Numbered from the stretch's first letter, positions 13,095 through 23,827 are shown. The stretch: DNA of 64,000 nucleotides from Sphingomonas sp. LaA6.9 (GCF_022601895.1 NZ_JAKVIO010000022.1:1-64000), one strand, 5' to 3'. The notes: generated from the letters alone by a model not told the origin. Numbers and translations are program-made.

Positions 13095-13121
13095 TTAGCA
13101 CTCACTCATGGCGAGTGCTAA
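13095..13121. promoter_or_regulatory. CIRCE operator (HrcA site) of groESL
   Basis: Exact match to the CIRCE consensus: TTAGCACTC, nine bases, GAGTGCTAA. It lies 86 bases upstream of groES, between groES and the divergent sppA gene. It implies control by the heat-shock repressor HrcA, whose gene is not in this window. Confidence 0.97.
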
Positions 13122-13305
13122 CGGCGGGGATATGTGTCTGCCCTTGCGGGTGGTCAAGGGTGATAGCAACGATTTTTTGCAATCGCGCGTCAGGAATCGG
13201 CAAGCTGGTCGTAAGGCTCGATCAGCGGCCGGGCAACGCCGGCGTTTACAGCGCGCGCCCGGTCCTATAGCCCCAAAGTCTCAATTCTGATCGGGAGGCG
13301 AGTTC

Positions 13306-15180
13306 GTGTCGTTCGTGCGCGGTGCCTGGAAATTGCTGGTGGGCGTGAAGGACGCGCTCGTGCTTCTCTTCATGCTGCTCTTTTTCGTGGCGCTTTGGGC
13401 GGCGCTGTCGGCGCGCCCCAATCCCGCGAACGTCACGACGGGCGCGCTGCTTGTCGACCTTTCCGGAACGCTCGTCGAGCAACCCGAGGAGGTCGATCCG
13501 CTGAGCCTGCTCGCGGGCGCGACCGACGCGGTCCGGCAGCACAGGCTGCGCGACGTCGTGCGCGCGCTCGAGACCGCGGCCACCGATGACCGGATAAAGG
13601 TGGTGGTGCTCGATCTCGACAGCTTTGTCGGCGGCGGCCAGGCGGCCATCGCGCGCGCCGCTGAGGCGATCGACACGATCCGCAAGGCGAAGAAGCCCGT
13701 GCTGGCCTATGCCACGGGCTATAGCGACGACAGCTACCAGCTCGCCGCACATGCCTCTGAAGTGTGGCTCGATCCGATGGGGCTGACGCTGTTCACCGGA
13801 CCCGGCGGTTCGCGCCTCTATTACAAGGGGCTGATCGACCGGCTGGGCGTCACCACCAAGGTCTACCGCGTCGGCACCTACAAGTCCGCGATCGAGCCCT
13901 ATACGCGCGCCGACCAGTCGCCCGAAGCGAAGCAGGCCGATCAGGCGCTTGCGGGCGCATTGTGGCAGAACTGGCAGGACGATGTCGCCAAAGCGCGTCC
14001 AAAGGCGCAGCTCGCGGCATTCATCGCGCAGCCCCAGCAGCAGATCGCGGCCGCTGGCGGCGACCTTGCCCAGGCGGCGCTGCGCGCCGGTCTGGTCGAC
14101 AAGCTCGGCGACCGCATCGCCTTCGGCAAGCGCGTTGCGGAGATCGCCGGCGCGGACGACGACAAGGGCGAAGGCGCGTTCAAGCACACCAGGCTCACCA
14201 ACTGGATCGCCGCCAATCCCGCGCCATCCTCGGGCGACGCGATCGGGGTCATCACCGTCGCGGGCGAGATCGTCGACGGCGAAGCGCTTCCCGGCACGGC
14301 GGGTGGCGACAGCATTTCAAAGCTGATCCTCAAGGGACTGGCCGAAGAGGATCTGAAGGCGCTCGTCGTGCGCGTCGATTCCCCCGGCGGATCGGTGCTC
14401 GCCTCGGAGAAGATCCGGCAGGCGATCCTCCAGGCCAAGGCCGAAGGGCTCCCCGTCGTCGTCTCGATGGGATCGGTTGCGGCCTCGGGCGGCTATTGGG
14501 TCTCGACCCCCGCCGACCGCATCTTCGCCGAACCCTCGACGATCACAGGCTCAATCGGCGTGTTCGGGATCATCCCGACCTTCGAGAACGCGCTCGCCAA
14601 GGTCGGCGTCACCAGCGACGGCGTGACCACCACCCCGCTTTCGGGCCAGCCCGACATCATCGGCGGGACCAACGCGACCTTCGACGCGGTGATCCAGTCG
14701 AGCATCGAGAACACCTATGCGCGTTTCCTCGGACTGGTGAGCAAGGCGCGGGGCATGCCCGTCCAGAAGGTCGATGGCATCGCGCAGGGTCGCGTCTGGG
14801 ACGGCGGCACCGCGCGTCAGCTCGGCCTGGTCGATCAGTTCGGCGGTATCGAGGACGCGATCGCCGAGGCAGCGCGCCGCGCCAAGCTTGACCCTGCCAA
14901 GGTCCATGCCGAGTATCTGGAACACGAGCCGGGCTTCGCCGCGATGCTGTTTCAGGGCTGGACACAGGATGAGGATGACAGCAGGAAGCAGGCGGATCTG
15001 CTCGCACGTCTCGCACAGGCGCGCATGATGACATTGTTCCGCGCGGTCAGCGATGCTGAACGATTGACCGACGGGCCCGTCGTCCGCGCCCAGTGCCTCG
15101 AATGTCCGGTTGAAGGGGGAAAAATGCCCGTAGTCGATAGCTCGATCGTTGCCCGCATGCTGGGATGGCTCGCCCGATGA
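13306..15180 (+). CDS. sppA: Signal peptide peptidase SppA, 67 kDa type
   Basis: Membrane-bound serine protease that degrades cleaved signal peptides. The 624-residue protein has one N-terminal membrane segment (LVLLFMLLFFVALWAAL) and two tandem peptidase-S49 domains. The catalytic dyad appears as Lys193 in the N-terminal domain (GTYKSAIEPYTR) and Ser394 in the C-terminal domain (GSVAASGGYW), as in the E. coli long-form enzyme. GTG at 13306 is chosen because of the GGGAGG site at 13293-13298. Its stop overlaps the acetyltransferase start by ATGA. The C-terminus carries an extra tail with a CLEC pair beyond the usual peptidase region. Confidence 0.95.
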   Translation: MSFVRGAWKLLVGVKDALVLLFMLLFFVALWAALSARPNPANVTTGALLVDLSGTLVEQPEEVDPLSLLAGATDAVRQHRLRDVVRALETAATDDRIKVVVLDLDSFVGGGQAAIARAAEAIDTIRKAKKPVLAYATGYSDDSYQLAAHASEVWLDPMGLTLFTGPGGSRLYYKGLIDRLGVTTKVYRVGTYKSAIEPYTRADQSPEAKQADQALAGALWQNWQDDVAKARPKAQLAAFIAQPQQQIAAAGGDLAQAALRAGLVDKLGDRIAFGKRVAEIAGADDDKGEGAFKHTRLTNWIAANPAPSSGDAIGVITVAGEIVDGEALPGTAGGDSISKLILKGLAEEDLKALVVRVDSPGGSVLASEKIRQAILQAKAEGLPVVVSMGSVAASGGYWVSTPADRIFAEPSTITGSIGVFGIIPTFENALAKVGVTSDGVTTTPLSGQPDIIGGTNATFDAVIQSSIENTYARFLGLVSKARGMPVQKVDGIAQGRVWDGGTARQLGLVDQFGGIEDAIAEAARRAKLDPAKVHAEYLEHEPGFAAMLFQGWTQDEDDSRKQADLLARLAQARMMTLFRAVSDAERLTDGPVVRAQCLECPVEGGKMPVVDSSIVARMLGWLAR

Positions 15181-15740
15181 TCAAGATCCGCGCAGCCGAG
15201 CCCAGGGACGCCGCACAGATTGCGGCGATATACATGCCCTATGTCACGACGACGGCGATCTCCTTCGAAACCTCGCCGCCGACGCCCGAGGAGATGGAGC
15301 ACCGCATGACGCATTGCGGCGGCTACTATCCCTGGCTCGTCGCGACGACCGAGGATGACGATGCGATCATGGGCTATGCCTATGCGGGCAAGTTCCGCGA
15401 GCGCCCCGCCTATCGCTATACCGTCGAGACCTCGATCTATCTGGGCGGCAATGTGCAGCGCGGCCAGGGCTTTGGCCGCCTGCTCTATTCGGCGCTGATC
15501 GAGACGCTGACCGCGCAGGATTTCACGCAGGCGATCGCGGTGCTCTCGCTGCCCAACGAATACAGCATCGGTCTGCATGAATCGCTGGGCTTCCGCCGCG
15601 CGGGCGTATGCCGCGAAATGGGCTTCAAGAACGGCCAGTGGTACGACATCGGCATGTGGCAGCGCGAGCTGAACGAGGCGTCCAACCCGCCGCTCGACCC
15701 CAAGCCCTTCAAGGATGTCGGCGTCGTCGGCCCGAGCTAG
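15177..15740 (+). CDS. GNAT N-acetyltransferase, phosphinothricin acetyltransferase-like
   Basis: A 187-residue acetyl-CoA-dependent N-acetyltransferase of the Pat/Bar branch. It begins MIKIRAAEPRDAAQIAAIY, then carries the family segment AYAGKFRERPAYRYTVETSIYL, the acetyl-CoA loop QRGQGFGRLLY, and the C-terminal HESLGFRRAGVCREMGFKNG. The ATG overlaps the sppA stop as ATGA, so the two are probably cotranscribed and translationally coupled. The true substrate of chromosomal members is usually an amino acid or similar amine, not proven here. Its TAG stop and that of the convergent gene share the tetranucleotide CTAG at 15737-15740. Confidence 0.88.
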   Translation: MIKIRAAEPRDAAQIAAIYMPYVTTTAISFETSPPTPEEMEHRMTHCGGYYPWLVATTEDDDAIMGYAYAGKFRERPAYRYTVETSIYLGGNVQRGQGFGRLLYSALIETLTAQDFTQAIAVLSLPNEYSIGLHESLGFRRAGVCREMGFKNGQWYDIGMWQRELNEASNPPLDPKPFKDVGVVGPS

Positions 15741-16354
15741 CCGCGATAGGCGGGAAGCGCGAGCTGCTTCCAGATCGCCAGCCCCCGCAAGCCGAACCCC
15801 GCCAGCGCCGCGATTACCGCGGCGACGGGGTTTGGCGCGCCGAGCACGACCAGTCCCATGAAGAGCGCCGAAGCCAGCGCCGCCGCGGTCACGTAGAGTT
15901 CGGGACGCAACAGGATCGAGGGTTCGTTGGCGAGGACGTCGCGAATGATGCCGCCCACACAGGCGGTGATGACGCCCATCATCACCGCGGGCAATGGCGC
16001 GATGCCGAAAGCGAGCGACTTGGCGGCGCCGAACACCGCATAGGCGGCAAGCCCCACCGCGTCGAACCAGTCAAGCGCCTTGGGCCGCCACCAGTGGCGC
16101 GGCGTGAACCAGACGAGCATCGCGGTCGCAAGGCTGGCGGCCGGGTAGCGCCAGTCATGCACCCAGAATACGGGTGCCCCGATCAGCAGGTCGCGGACGG
16201 TGCCGCCGCCCACGCCTGTCACCAGCGCGAAAAAGGCGAATGTGACGAGCGTCTGCTGCTTGTGCGCCGCGGCCAGCGCGCCCGATGCTGCAAACACCGC
16301 GATGCCGAGCAGATCGAGCATCGCGAGCAACGTGCCGATATGAACGTCTTGCAC
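15737..16354 (-). CDS. Trimeric intracellular cation channel family protein (UPF0126)
   Basis: A 205-residue polytopic membrane protein with about seven hydrophobic segments in two homologous halves. Both halves carry the family signature: LVTGVGGGTVRDLLIG in the first and ITACVGGIIRDVLANEPS in the second. Prokaryotic members form trimeric potassium-permeable channels. The GTG at 16354 is preferred because AAGGGGGG lies just upstream and the product then has the usual length. The open frame continues to 16429 but that extension looks non-coding. It converges on the acetyltransferase gene, sharing its stop tetranucleotide. Confidence 0.88.
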   Translation of the reverse strand: MQDVHIGTLLAMLDLLGIAVFAASGALAAAHKQQTLVTFAFFALVTGVGGGTVRDLLIGAPVFWVHDWRYPAASLATAMLVWFTPRHWWRPKALDWFDAVGLAAYAVFGAAKSLAFGIAPLPAVMMGVITACVGGIIRDVLANEPSILLRPELYVTAAALASALFMGLVVLGAPNPVAAVIAALAGFGLRGLAIWKQLALPAYRG

Positions 16355-16453
16355 TCTGTCCCCCCTTCGGCTCGCCACTGCCATCCAGTCTTGCGCAGAT
16401 GGATTGCCGCACCCTTTCAGGGTTCGCAATGACGATTAAGCGGAAGGTCGGCG

Positions 16454-17086
16454 TCAGGTGTAACGGTCCACGCAGGCGTCCATCACCTGATCGGGCCTGC
16501 CCAGCTTTGCGAAGACGCTGAGTGCCTTGCGCTTTTCAAGCTGCGTGGCCTCGGTGCTCGTGGCGCCCCGTTTGGCCAGCAAGGGTGCGACCTTGCTGTC
16601 GAGGCTGCTTTCCAGCTTGTTGTACCCCGCAAGCACCTTCTCATAGCGCCCGTCGCTCGCCAGCGCTGCGCGCATGAAGCGGCCAAGCGCGTCGCAACCG
16701 AGAGCCGCTGTCAGCGGCTCGGACGGCAAGGCAGCCGCCTGTGCCGGCAACGGAAAGGCGGTGGCACAAGGTTCGACCAGCTTTTCCCAATCGCTGTCGG
16801 TCACCGCGTCGACACGCTCGGACATCTGCTTGACCACCGCCGAGGCCTTGTCCTGCGAGAATTCGGGGGTTTCGCTCCCGATGGCCAGCGCCGGGTGGAG
16901 GATCTTGCCCTGCGCCTCGATGCTGAGCGGCGCCCTAAAATCGGCCTGGCCCTGGCGCGCCTCGGCAGCCGCGACAACGCCGCAGGTTGCCGCGCGCTCT
17001 ATCGGATCGGCGGAAAGGGCCAAAGGCTTTTCGCAGGCGCTCACTGCCAGAAAGCCGGGCACCAGCACCAATGCGGCCTTGTTCAC
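16454..17086 (-). CDS. Predicted lipoprotein of unknown function
   Basis: A 210-residue protein with a signal sequence MNKAALVLVPGFLAVSAC whose Cys18 fits a lipobox. The mature protein is soluble, mostly helical by composition, with several cysteines that may form disulfides. No family was recognised. The GTG at 17086 is favoured over the ATG at 17110 because GGGAGA lies a few bases upstream and the signal peptide starts there. It follows lpd in orientation reversed order along the strand: lpd ends at 17160 and this gene starts 73 bases further on, so it could be read from the same transcript. Confidence 0.65.
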   Translation of the reverse strand: MNKAALVLVPGFLAVSACEKPLALSADPIERAATCGVVAAAEARQGQADFRAPLSIEAQGKILHPALAIGSETPEFSQDKASAVVKQMSERVDAVTDSDWEKLVEPCATAFPLPAQAAALPSEPLTAALGCDALGRFMRAALASDGRYEKVLAGYNKLESSLDSKVAPLLAKRGATSTEATQLEKRKALSVFAKLGRPDQVMDACVDRYT

Positions 17087-17159
17087 GCAATTCTCCCATA
17101 TGTTCTTCATGGGAGTTGAGCGCCCGGCCGGGGTTTTGGTTCCCCGGCCAGGGCGTGTT

Positions 17160-18554
17160 TCACATATGGATCGGCTTGCCCTGAACCGCCATTGCGGCTT
17201 CCTTGAAGGCTTCCGAATGCGTCGGGTGCGCGTGGCAGGTATAGGCGATGTCCTCGGACGTCGCGCCGAACTCCATCGCCTGCGCCGCCTGTGCGATCAT
17301 CGTGCCCGCGACCGAGCTGACCATCCACACGCCGAGCACGCGATCGGTCTCGGCATCCGCGACCACCTTCACGAAACCTTCGGTATCGCTGATCGCCTTG
17401 GCGCGGCTGTTCGCCATCATCGGGAACTTGCCCGTCTTGACGGCGCCCTTTTCCCTGGCCTGCTCTTCGGTCAGGCCGACGCCCGCGATCTCGGGATGCG
17501 TATAGACCACGCTCGGGATCACGTCGTGGTTCACGATGCCCGTCATGCCCGCGATGAATTCGGCAACCGCAACGCCTTCGTCTTCGGCCTTGTGGGCAAG
17601 CATGGGGCCGGGCACCACGTCGCCGATCGCATAGACGCCCTTTACGGCAGTCTGGAAATCATGGCCGATTTCGATCTGACCGCGATTGTTGGTCTGCAGT
17701 CCGATGGCTTCGAGGCCAAGCCCTTCGGTATTGGGCCGGCGACCGATCGACACGAGCACTGCATCAGCCTCGATCGTTTCGGCGGCGCCGCCCGCAGCGG
17801 GCTCGATCGTCACGGTCGCCTTCGCGCCCTTGACGGCGACGCCCGTCACCTTGGTCGAGGTCTTGATGTCGAAGCCCTGCTTCTTGAACAGCTTGGCGGT
17901 TTCCTTGCGGACCTCCCCGTCAAAGCCGGGGAGGATCTGGTCGAGAAACTCGACGACGGTCACTTTGGCGCCCAGACGACGCCACACCGACCCCAGTTCG
18001 AGGCCGATCACGCCGCCGCCGATCACGACCATGTGTTCGGGAACCTTGGGCAGCGAGAGCGCGCCGGTCGAATCAACGACAACCTTCTGGTCGATCTCGA
18101 CGCCCGGAAGCGGAGTGACGCTCGAGCCGGTCGCGATGACGATGTTCTTCGCGGTCACGGACTTGCCGTCGACGTCGACGGTGTTGGCGCCTGTAAACCT
18201 GCCATGGCCCTTGAGCCATTCGACCTTGTTCTTCTTGAACAGGAAGGCGATGCCGCCCGTCAGGCCCTTCACCGCCTCGTCCTTCTGCGCGAGCATGCTG
18301 GAGAGATCGAGGCTGACGCCCTCGGTCTTGACGCCGAATTTGGCGAGCGTGCCGTTATGCGCCTCCTCGAAGAGCTCGGACGCGTGGAGCAGCGCCTTGG
18401 AGGGGATGCATCCGACATTTAGGCAGGTGCCGCCCAGTGCTTCGCGGCTCTCGACGCACGCGGTCCTGAGGCCAAGCTGTGCCGCGCGGATCGCCGCGAC
18501 ATAACCGCCCGGTCCTGAACCGATCACGAGGACGTCGAAATCAAACTCTGCCAT
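17160..18554 (-). CDS. lpdA: Dihydrolipoyl dehydrogenase (E3)
   Basis: FAD enzyme that reoxidises the lipoyl groups of 2-oxoacid dehydrogenases, passing electrons to NAD. The 464-residue product has an N-terminal FAD motif (VIGSGPGGYVAA), the redox-active pair Cys44-Cys49 (GGTCLNVGC), the NAD-binding GGGVIGLELGSVW, and the C-terminal catalytic HAHPTHSEAFKEA. The ATG at 18554 has AGGAAAGAAG just before it. As the last gene after sucA and sucB it most likely serves the 2-oxoglutarate dehydrogenase complex. An inverted repeat separates it from sucB. Confidence 0.97.
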   Translation of the reverse strand: MAEFDFDVLVIGSGPGGYVAAIRAAQLGLRTACVESREALGGTCLNVGCIPSKALLHASELFEEAHNGTLAKFGVKTEGVSLDLSSMLAQKDEAVKGLTGGIAFLFKKNKVEWLKGHGRFTGANTVDVDGKSVTAKNIVIATGSSVTPLPGVEIDQKVVVDSTGALSLPKVPEHMVVIGGGVIGLELGSVWRRLGAKVTVVEFLDQILPGFDGEVRKETAKLFKKQGFDIKTSTKVTGVAVKGAKATVTIEPAAGGAAETIEADAVLVSIGRRPNTEGLGLEAIGLQTNNRGQIEIGHDFQTAVKGVYAIGDVVPGPMLAHKAEDEGVAVAEFIAGMTGIVNHDVIPSVVYTHPEIAGVGLTEEQAREKGAVKTGKFPMMANSRAKAISDTEGFVKVVADAETDRVLGVWMVSSVAGTMIAQAAQAMEFGATSEDIAYTCHAHPTHSEAFKEAAMAVQGKPIHM

Positions 18555-18570
18555 GTCTTCTTTCCTCAAA

Positions 18571-18637
18571 GTACCCCGGCGAAGGCCGGGGTCCAGAATG
18601 CGGCGCGGCTGGACCCCGGCCTTCGCCGCCGGGGTAC
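18571..18637. repeat. Extragenic inverted repeat between sucB and lpd
   Basis: Arms at 18571-18596 and 18609-18637 are reverse complements apart from a three-base insertion (left arm starts GTACCCCGGCGAAGGCC). They are separated by 12 bases. The motif type recurs at 60106-60170 in degenerate form. No T-run follows, so it looks like a REP-type repeat that may stabilise mRNA ends, not a terminator. Confidence 0.8.
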
Positions 18638-18647
18638 TTGGCGCACC

Positions 18648-19868
18648 TTACAGGTCGATCAGCAACCTTGTGGGATCCTCGATCGCGTTCTTCAAGGCGA
18701 CAAGGAAGGTCACGGCCTCACGGCCGTCGATCAGGCGGTGATCGTAGCTCAATGCGAGGTACATCATCGGACGAATGACGATCTGCCCATCGACCACGAC
18801 GGGGCGCTGGTCGATGCGGTGGAGGCCAAGCACCGCCGACTGCGGCGGGTTGATGATCGGGGTCGACAGCAGCGAGCCGAACACGCCGCCATTGGAGATG
18901 GTGAAGGTGCCGCCCTTCATCTCTTCCATCTTGAGCGTGCCGTCCTTGGCGCGCTTGCCGAAATCGCCGATCGTCTTCTCCACGGTCGCGACGCTCATGT
19001 CCTGCGCATCGCGGATCACGGGAACGACGAGCCCGTTGGGCGCCGAGACCGCGACCGAGATGTCGACATAGTCGTGATAGACGATCTCGTCGCCCTCGAT
19101 CGAGGCGTTGACCGCGGGCATGTCCTTCAATGCCATGACGGCGGCCTTCACGAAGAAGCCCATGAAGCCCAGACGCACGCCGTGCTTCTTCTCGAACAGA
19201 TCCTTATACTTCGCGCGCGCTTCCATGACCGCGGTCATGTCGACATCGTTGAAGGTGGTCAGGATCGCCGCGGTGTTCTGCGCGTCCTTGAGGCGCGTCG
19301 CGATGGTCTGGCGCAGGCGCGTCATGCGGACGCGCTCTTCCCTGCGACCACCCGAGGGGGCCGAAACGGGCGCAGCAGCAGCCGGGGCGGCCGCGGAGAC
19401 CTCGGGCTTGTGACCCGCTGCTGCGGCGAGCACGTCTTCCTTGGTCAGCCGGCCATCGCGGCCCGTGCCCTTGATCGCCGACGGGTCGAGGCCATGCTCG
19501 AGCACAAGGCGGCGCACCGCGGGCGACAACGTCATGACATGATCGTCGCCCGCAGCGGCGGGTGCCGGAGCGATCGCAGCAGGCGCCGGGGCAGCAGCTT
19601 CTGCCTTTGCGGGAACGGGGGCTGCGGCCGCGCCGTCCTCGATGATCGCGATGACCGCGCCGACCTGGACGGTATCGCCGGGCTTCGCCACCTGCTCGCC
19701 CATCACGCCCGCGACGGGCGAAGGCACCTCGACCGCAACCTTGTCGGTCTCGAGGCTGGCGATGGGTTCGTCGACCGCAACGGCGTCACCCGGCTTTTTG
19801 AGCCATTCGCCAATGGTGGCTTCGGTGATCGATTCGCCCAGTACGGGGACTTTGACTTCGGTTGCCAT
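18648..19868 (-). CDS. sucB: 2-oxoglutarate dehydrogenase E2, dihydrolipoyl succinyltransferase
   Basis: Core enzyme of the 2-oxoglutarate dehydrogenase complex. The 406-residue protein has an N-terminal lipoyl domain with the lipoylated lysine in ETDKVAVEV, an Ala-Pro-rich linker, a peripheral subunit-binding domain ([20 protein letters not shown]), a second linker, and the catalytic domain ending in the HxxxDG motif ([12 protein letters not shown]). The ATG at 19868 fits the family start [13 protein letters not shown]; it is 8 bases after the sucA stop, so the two are in one operon. Confidence 0.98.
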   Translation of the reverse strand: MATEVKVPVLGESITEATIGEWLKKPGDAVAVDEPIASLETDKVAVEVPSPVAGVMGEQVAKPGDTVQVGAVIAIIEDGAAAAPVPAKAEAAAPAPAAIAPAPAAAGDDHVMTLSPAVRRLVLEHGLDPSAIKGTGRDGRLTKEDVLAAAAGHKPEVSAAAPAAAAPVSAPSGGRREERVRMTRLRQTIATRLKDAQNTAAILTTFNDVDMTAVMEARAKYKDLFEKKHGVRLGFMGFFVKAAVMALKDMPAVNASIEGDEIVYHDYVDISVAVSAPNGLVVPVIRDAQDMSVATVEKTIGDFGKRAKDGTLKMEEMKGGTFTISNGGVFGSLLSTPIINPPQSAVLGLHRIDQRPVVVDGQIVIRPMMYLALSYDHRLIDGREAVTFLVALKNAIEDPTRLLIDL

Positions 19869-19876
19869 GATTGTTT

Positions 19877-22798
19877 TCAACCCTTCTTCTGGCGGCGAAC
19901 TTCTTCGCGGACATTATGTCCGAGTGCGTCTGCAATGAGCGCGCCCTGTTCGAGCAGGTGGCGCGAGGCGAATCCCGTTGCGGGCGATGCCGAGGCCGCA
20001 CGGCCCGCATAGCGCGCGCGCATCGGTGCGAGCCCCGCATCGGCAAGGCATGCCTCGATATAGGGTTCGACAAGGAACCACGCGCCGTTGTTCTTCGGCT
20101 CTTCCTGACACCACACGACCTCTTCCAGATTGGTCATGCGCTTCAGGCGGATCGTCAGCTGTTCGCCCGGGAACGGATAGAGCTGCTCGACGCGGACGAT
20201 CTGCGTGTTCTTGTCGCCCGCGGCGTCGCGCGCTTCGATCAGGTCATAGGCGACCTTGCCCGAGCACAGCACCAGCCGCTTCGTATCCTTGTCGGCCGCC
20301 GGATTGGTGTCCGAAAGGATGCGGTTGAAGTGGCTGTCACCCAGGAAATCCTCGGTCTTCGACACCGCCAGCTTGTGGCGGAGCAGCGACTTGGGCGTCA
20401 TGATGATGAGCGGCTTGCGGAAGGTGCGGTGCATCTGCCGGCGCAGCACATGATAATAATTGGCCGGGGTGGTGATGTTGCACACCTGCATATTGTCGCC
20501 GGCGCAAAGCTGGAGGTAGCGCTCGAGGCGCGCCGAGCTGTGCTCGGGGCCCTGCCCCTCATAGCCGTGCGGCAGCAGCATCACGAGGCCGTTGGCGCGC
20601 AGCCACTTCGCCTCGCCCGCGGCGATGAACTGGTCGATCATCACCTGTGCGCCATTGGCGAAGTCGCCGAACTGGCCCTCCCACAGCACGAGCGACTTGG
20701 GGTCGGCCATGGCATAGCCATATTCGAAGCCAAGCACGCCGAACTCTGAGAGCGGGCTGTCGAGCACGTCGAAGCGCCCGTGCGGAACCTGCGAGAGCGG
20801 CACATAGCGTGTCTCGGTCGTCTGATCGACCCAGACCGCATGACGCTGGCTGAAAGTGCCGCGCCCCGAGTCCTGGCCTGACAGGCGAACGCTGAAGCCT
20901 TCCGACAGCAACGTACCGAAAGCGAGCGCTTCGCCGGTGGCCCAGTCAAAGCCTGCACCCGATTTGAACATCTCGCGCTTGGCGTCGATCACGCGGCCGA
21001 GCGTCTTGTGGATGTTCAGCCCCTCGGGAACCTCGGTGAGCGTGCGGCCGATGCTGTCGAACAACTTTTTCTCGACGCCCGTCTCGATGGCGCGGTTGGT
21101 GATGTCCTTGTCGGCGGGCAGGTTGAGCCCCGACCAGCGGCCGGCGAACCAGTCGGCCTTGTTGGGCTTGTAGCCCTTGGCCGCGCCGAACTCTTCCTCG
21201 AGCAGGTCGACATAGGTCCGGGTGGTATCGTCGATCCATTGCTGGTCGACCATCTTTTCCCCGATCAGTCGATCGCCATAGATCTTGCTGACCGCGGGAT
21301 GCTGCCTGATCGCGGCATACATCAGCGGCTGCGTAAAGCTCGGCTCGTCACCCTCATTGTGACCGAAGCGGCGATAGCACCACATGTCGATCACGATGTC
21401 CTTGTCGAACTTCTGGCGGAACTCGATCGCCATCTTGCAGGCGAAGGTCACCGCCTCGGGGTCGTCGCCATTGACGTGGAAGATCGGCGCCTGAACGCCC
21501 TTGGCCACGTCCGACGGATAGGGCGAGTTGCGCGCGAATTGCGGGCTCGTCGTGAAGCCGATCTGGTTGTTGATGATGAAGTGGATGCAGCCGCCCGTCG
21601 AATAGCCGCGGATACCCTGGAAGCCGAGCGTCTCCCAGACGATGCCCTGCCCCGCGAACGCGGCGTCGCCGTGGATGAGCACGGGGAGCACCTGATCGTG
21701 CTCCACGAGATCGTCATAAAAGGTCTGCTGCGCACGGACCTTGCCGAGGACCACTGGGTCGACCGCCTCGAGGTGCGAGGGATTGGGGACCAGCGACATG
21801 TGGACGTTGATGCCGTCGAACTCACGGTCGGTTGAGGTGCCGAGGTGATACTTCACGTCGCCCGAGCCGCCGACATCGTCGGGATTGGCCGACCCCCCCG
21901 AGAATTCGTGAAAGATCACGCGGTAAGGCTTGGACATCACATTGGCGAGGACGTTCAGGCGGCCGCGATGCGCCATGCCGTAGACGATCTCGCGCACGCC
22001 CATCTGGCCGCCATATTTGATCACCGCCTCGAGCGCGGGGATCATCGACTCGCCGCCATCAAGGCCGAAGCGCTTGGTGCCGACATATTTCCTGCCGAGG
22101 AACTTCTCGTACTGCTCGCCGCGCATGACCGCCCCGAGGATCGCGCGCTTGCCCTCGGGCGTGAACACGATGACCTTGTCCTTGCCCTCCATGCGGTCCT
22201 GCAGGAAGCGGCGTTCTTCCACATCCGCGATGTGCATGTATTCGAGGCCGACATTGCCGCAATAATTGGCGCGCAGAATGTCGACGATCTCGCGTACCGT
22301 CGCCTTTTCGAGGCCGAGCGTGCCGCCAAGATAGACCGGACGATCGAGGTCGGCGGCAGAAAAGCCGTGATATTCGGGGGTCAGGTCGGCGGGGATTTCG
22401 CGCTTGGACAGACCAAGCGGATCAAGGTTGGCCGCGAGATGCCCGCGCACACGATAGGTGCGGATCAGCATCTGCGCGCGGATAGCGTCGGCGGCAGCGG
22501 AAGCGACGTCGCCTGCCAGCGTTGTCGGAGCAGGCGCCGCCGGCTTCTTCGCGTCGGCCCTGGGCTCGACCTGCATCTGCATCGGGTCGAGCGCGGCGGT
22601 CAGCGCATCAGTGTCCTTGGGCGGCCAGTTGGTCTTTGCCCAGCTCGGCCCCGCAACTGCGGTGTCGAGCCCCTCGAAAAAGGTGCGCCATTGCGGCTCC
22701 ACCTTGTCCGGCTGCGTCTGATAGACGCGGTAAAGCCCCTCGACAAAGCCCGGGCTCACGCCCGCGATGTCGTCGAAATCCTGGCCTTCGTAACCCAT
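19877..22798 (-). CDS. sucA: 2-oxoglutarate dehydrogenase E1
   Basis: Thiamine-diphosphate enzyme that decarboxylates 2-oxoglutarate and passes the succinyl group to the lipoyl domain of SucB. The length of 973 residues is usual. Seen in order are the N-terminal helix [19 protein letters not shown], the substrate region [11 protein letters not shown], the thiamine diphosphate motif starting GDAAFAGQG and ending NNQIGF, and the C-terminal transketolase-like half with [11 protein letters not shown]. It lies 58 bases after sucD and 8 bases before sucB on the same strand. Confidence 0.98.
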   Translation of the reverse strand: MGYEGQDFDDIAGVSPGFVEGLYRVYQTQPDKVEPQWRTFFEGLDTAVAGPSWAKTNWPPKDTDALTAALDPMQMQVEPRADAKKPAAPAPTTLAGDVASAAADAIRAQMLIRTYRVRGHLAANLDPLGLSKREIPADLTPEYHGFSAADLDRPVYLGGTLGLEKATVREIVDILRANYCGNVGLEYMHIADVEERRFLQDRMEGKDKVIVFTPEGKRAILGAVMRGEQYEKFLGRKYVGTKRFGLDGGESMIPALEAVIKYGGQMGVREIVYGMAHRGRLNVLANVMSKPYRVIFHEFSGGSANPDDVGGSGDVKYHLGTSTDREFDGINVHMSLVPNPSHLEAVDPVVLGKVRAQQTFYDDLVEHDQVLPVLIHGDAAFAGQGIVWETLGFQGIRGYSTGGCIHFIINNQIGFTTSPQFARNSPYPSDVAKGVQAPIFHVNGDDPEAVTFACKMAIEFRQKFDKDIVIDMWCYRRFGHNEGDEPSFTQPLMYAAIRQHPAVSKIYGDRLIGEKMVDQQWIDDTTRTYVDLLEEEFGAAKGYKPNKADWFAGRWSGLNLPADKDITNRAIETGVEKKLFDSIGRTLTEVPEGLNIHKTLGRVIDAKREMFKSGAGFDWATGEALAFGTLLSEGFSVRLSGQDSGRGTFSQRHAVWVDQTTETRYVPLSQVPHGRFDVLDSPLSEFGVLGFEYGYAMADPKSLVLWEGQFGDFANGAQVMIDQFIAAGEAKWLRANGLVMLLPHGYEGQGPEHSSARLERYLQLCAGDNMQVCNITTPANYYHVLRRQMHRTFRKPLIIMTPKSLLRHKLAVSKTEDFLGDSHFNRILSDTNPAADKDTKRLVLCSGKVAYDLIEARDAAGDKNTQIVRVEQLYPFPGEQLTIRLKRMTNLEEVVWCQEEPKNNGAWFLVEPYIEACLADAGLAPMRARYAGRAASASPATGFASRHLLEQGALIADALGHNVREEVRRQKKG

Positions 22799-22856
22799 TT
22801 CACTGTCCTTTTTACCGGCCTCCCCATCATAGACGCGCGGGAGGCCGGCACTAAGT

Positions 22857-23741
22857 TTAGCCCTTCAAAACCTGAACCAGCGTCGTGCCGAGTTCGGACG
22901 GGCTGGGGGAGACGCGGATGCCCGCGGCTTCCATCGCAGCGATCTTGTCCTCGGCGCCACCCTGGCCGCCCGAGACGATCGCGCCGGCATGGCCCATGCG
23001 GCGCCCCGGAGGCGCGGTGCGGCCCGCGATGAAGCCGACCATCGGCTTCTTGCGGCCGCGCTTGGCCTCATCACGCAGGAACTGCGCGGCTTCCTCTTCG
23101 GCCGAGCCGCCGATCTCGCCGATCATGATGATCGACTCGGTCGCATCGTCAGCCAGGAACAGCTCGAGGACGTCGATGAAGTTGGTGCCGTTGACCGGAT
23201 CGCCGCCGATGCCGACCGCGGTGGTCTGGCCCAGGCCCTCATTGGATGTCTGGAACACGGCCTCATAGGTAAGCGTGCCCGAACGCGAAACAACACCCAC
23301 CGAACCCTTCTTGAAGATGCCGCCGGGCATGATGCCGATCTTGCACTCACCCGGCGTCAGCACGCCCGGGCAGTTGGGGCCGATCAGCCGCGACTTTGAG
23401 CCCGACAGCGCGCGCTTCACCTTGACCATGTCGAGCACCGGAATGCCCTCGGTGATGCACACGATCAGCGGCACTTCTGCGTCGATCGCCTCGAGGATCG
23501 AGTCCGCGGCGAATGCGGGCGGAACATAGACCACCGACGCATCGGCGCCGGTCTTCTTCACGGCTTCCTCGACCGTGTCGAACACGGGCAGGCCGATATG
23601 CGTCGTGCCGCCCTTGCCCGGCGTGACCCCGCCGACGACCTTGGTGCCATAGGCGATCGCCTGTTCGGAGTGGAAGGTGCCCTGCGCGCCGGTAAAGCCC
23701 TGCGTGATCACCTTGGTATTTGCGTTTACGAGGATGGACAT
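22857..23741 (-). CDS. sucD: Succinyl-CoA synthetase alpha subunit
   Basis: Alpha subunit of the enzyme that makes ATP or GTP from succinyl-CoA. The 294-residue protein starts [18 protein letters not shown]. It has the CoA-binding Rossmann segment, the [20 protein letters not shown] motif, and the phospho-histidine region [20 protein letters not shown]. The ATG at 23741 gives the standard length; the frame is open further upstream into the repeat region. The beta subunit gene sucC, usually directly before sucD, is not here: the gene before sucD is mdh. Confidence 0.97.
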   Translation of the reverse strand: MSILVNANTKVITQGFTGAQGTFHSEQAIAYGTKVVGGVTPGKGGTTHIGLPVFDTVEEAVKKTGADASVVYVPPAFAADSILEAIDAEVPLIVCITEGIPVLDMVKVKRALSGSKSRLIGPNCPGVLTPGECKIGIMPGGIFKKGSVGVVSRSGTLTYEAVFQTSNEGLGQTTAVGIGGDPVNGTNFIDVLELFLADDATESIIMIGEIGGSAEEEAAQFLRDEAKRGRKKPMVGFIAGRTAPPGRRMGHAGAIVSGGQGGAEDKIAAMEAAGIRVSPSPSELGTTLVQVLKG

Positions 23742-23765
23742 TCCGTCATTTCCCTTTTCGCCATG

Positions 23766-23827
23766 CCCGCGACTGCGGGGATCAGGCAGTGACTTGCCAT
23801 CGCACAAATCCCCGCGCGAACGCGGGG
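23766..23827. repeat. Pair of short GC-rich hairpins between mdh and sucD
   Basis: Two small hairpins, CCCGC(GACT)GCGGG at 23766-23779 and CCCCGCG(CGAA)CGCGGGG at 23810-23827, lie in the 96-base gap between mdh and sucD. They resemble REP-type elements. Neither is followed by a T-run on the minus strand. Confidence 0.55.

Noticed and set aside
23810..23827. Rho-independent terminator after mdh
   Set aside because: The hairpin is good but no T-run follows on the minus strand; kept as a repeat.
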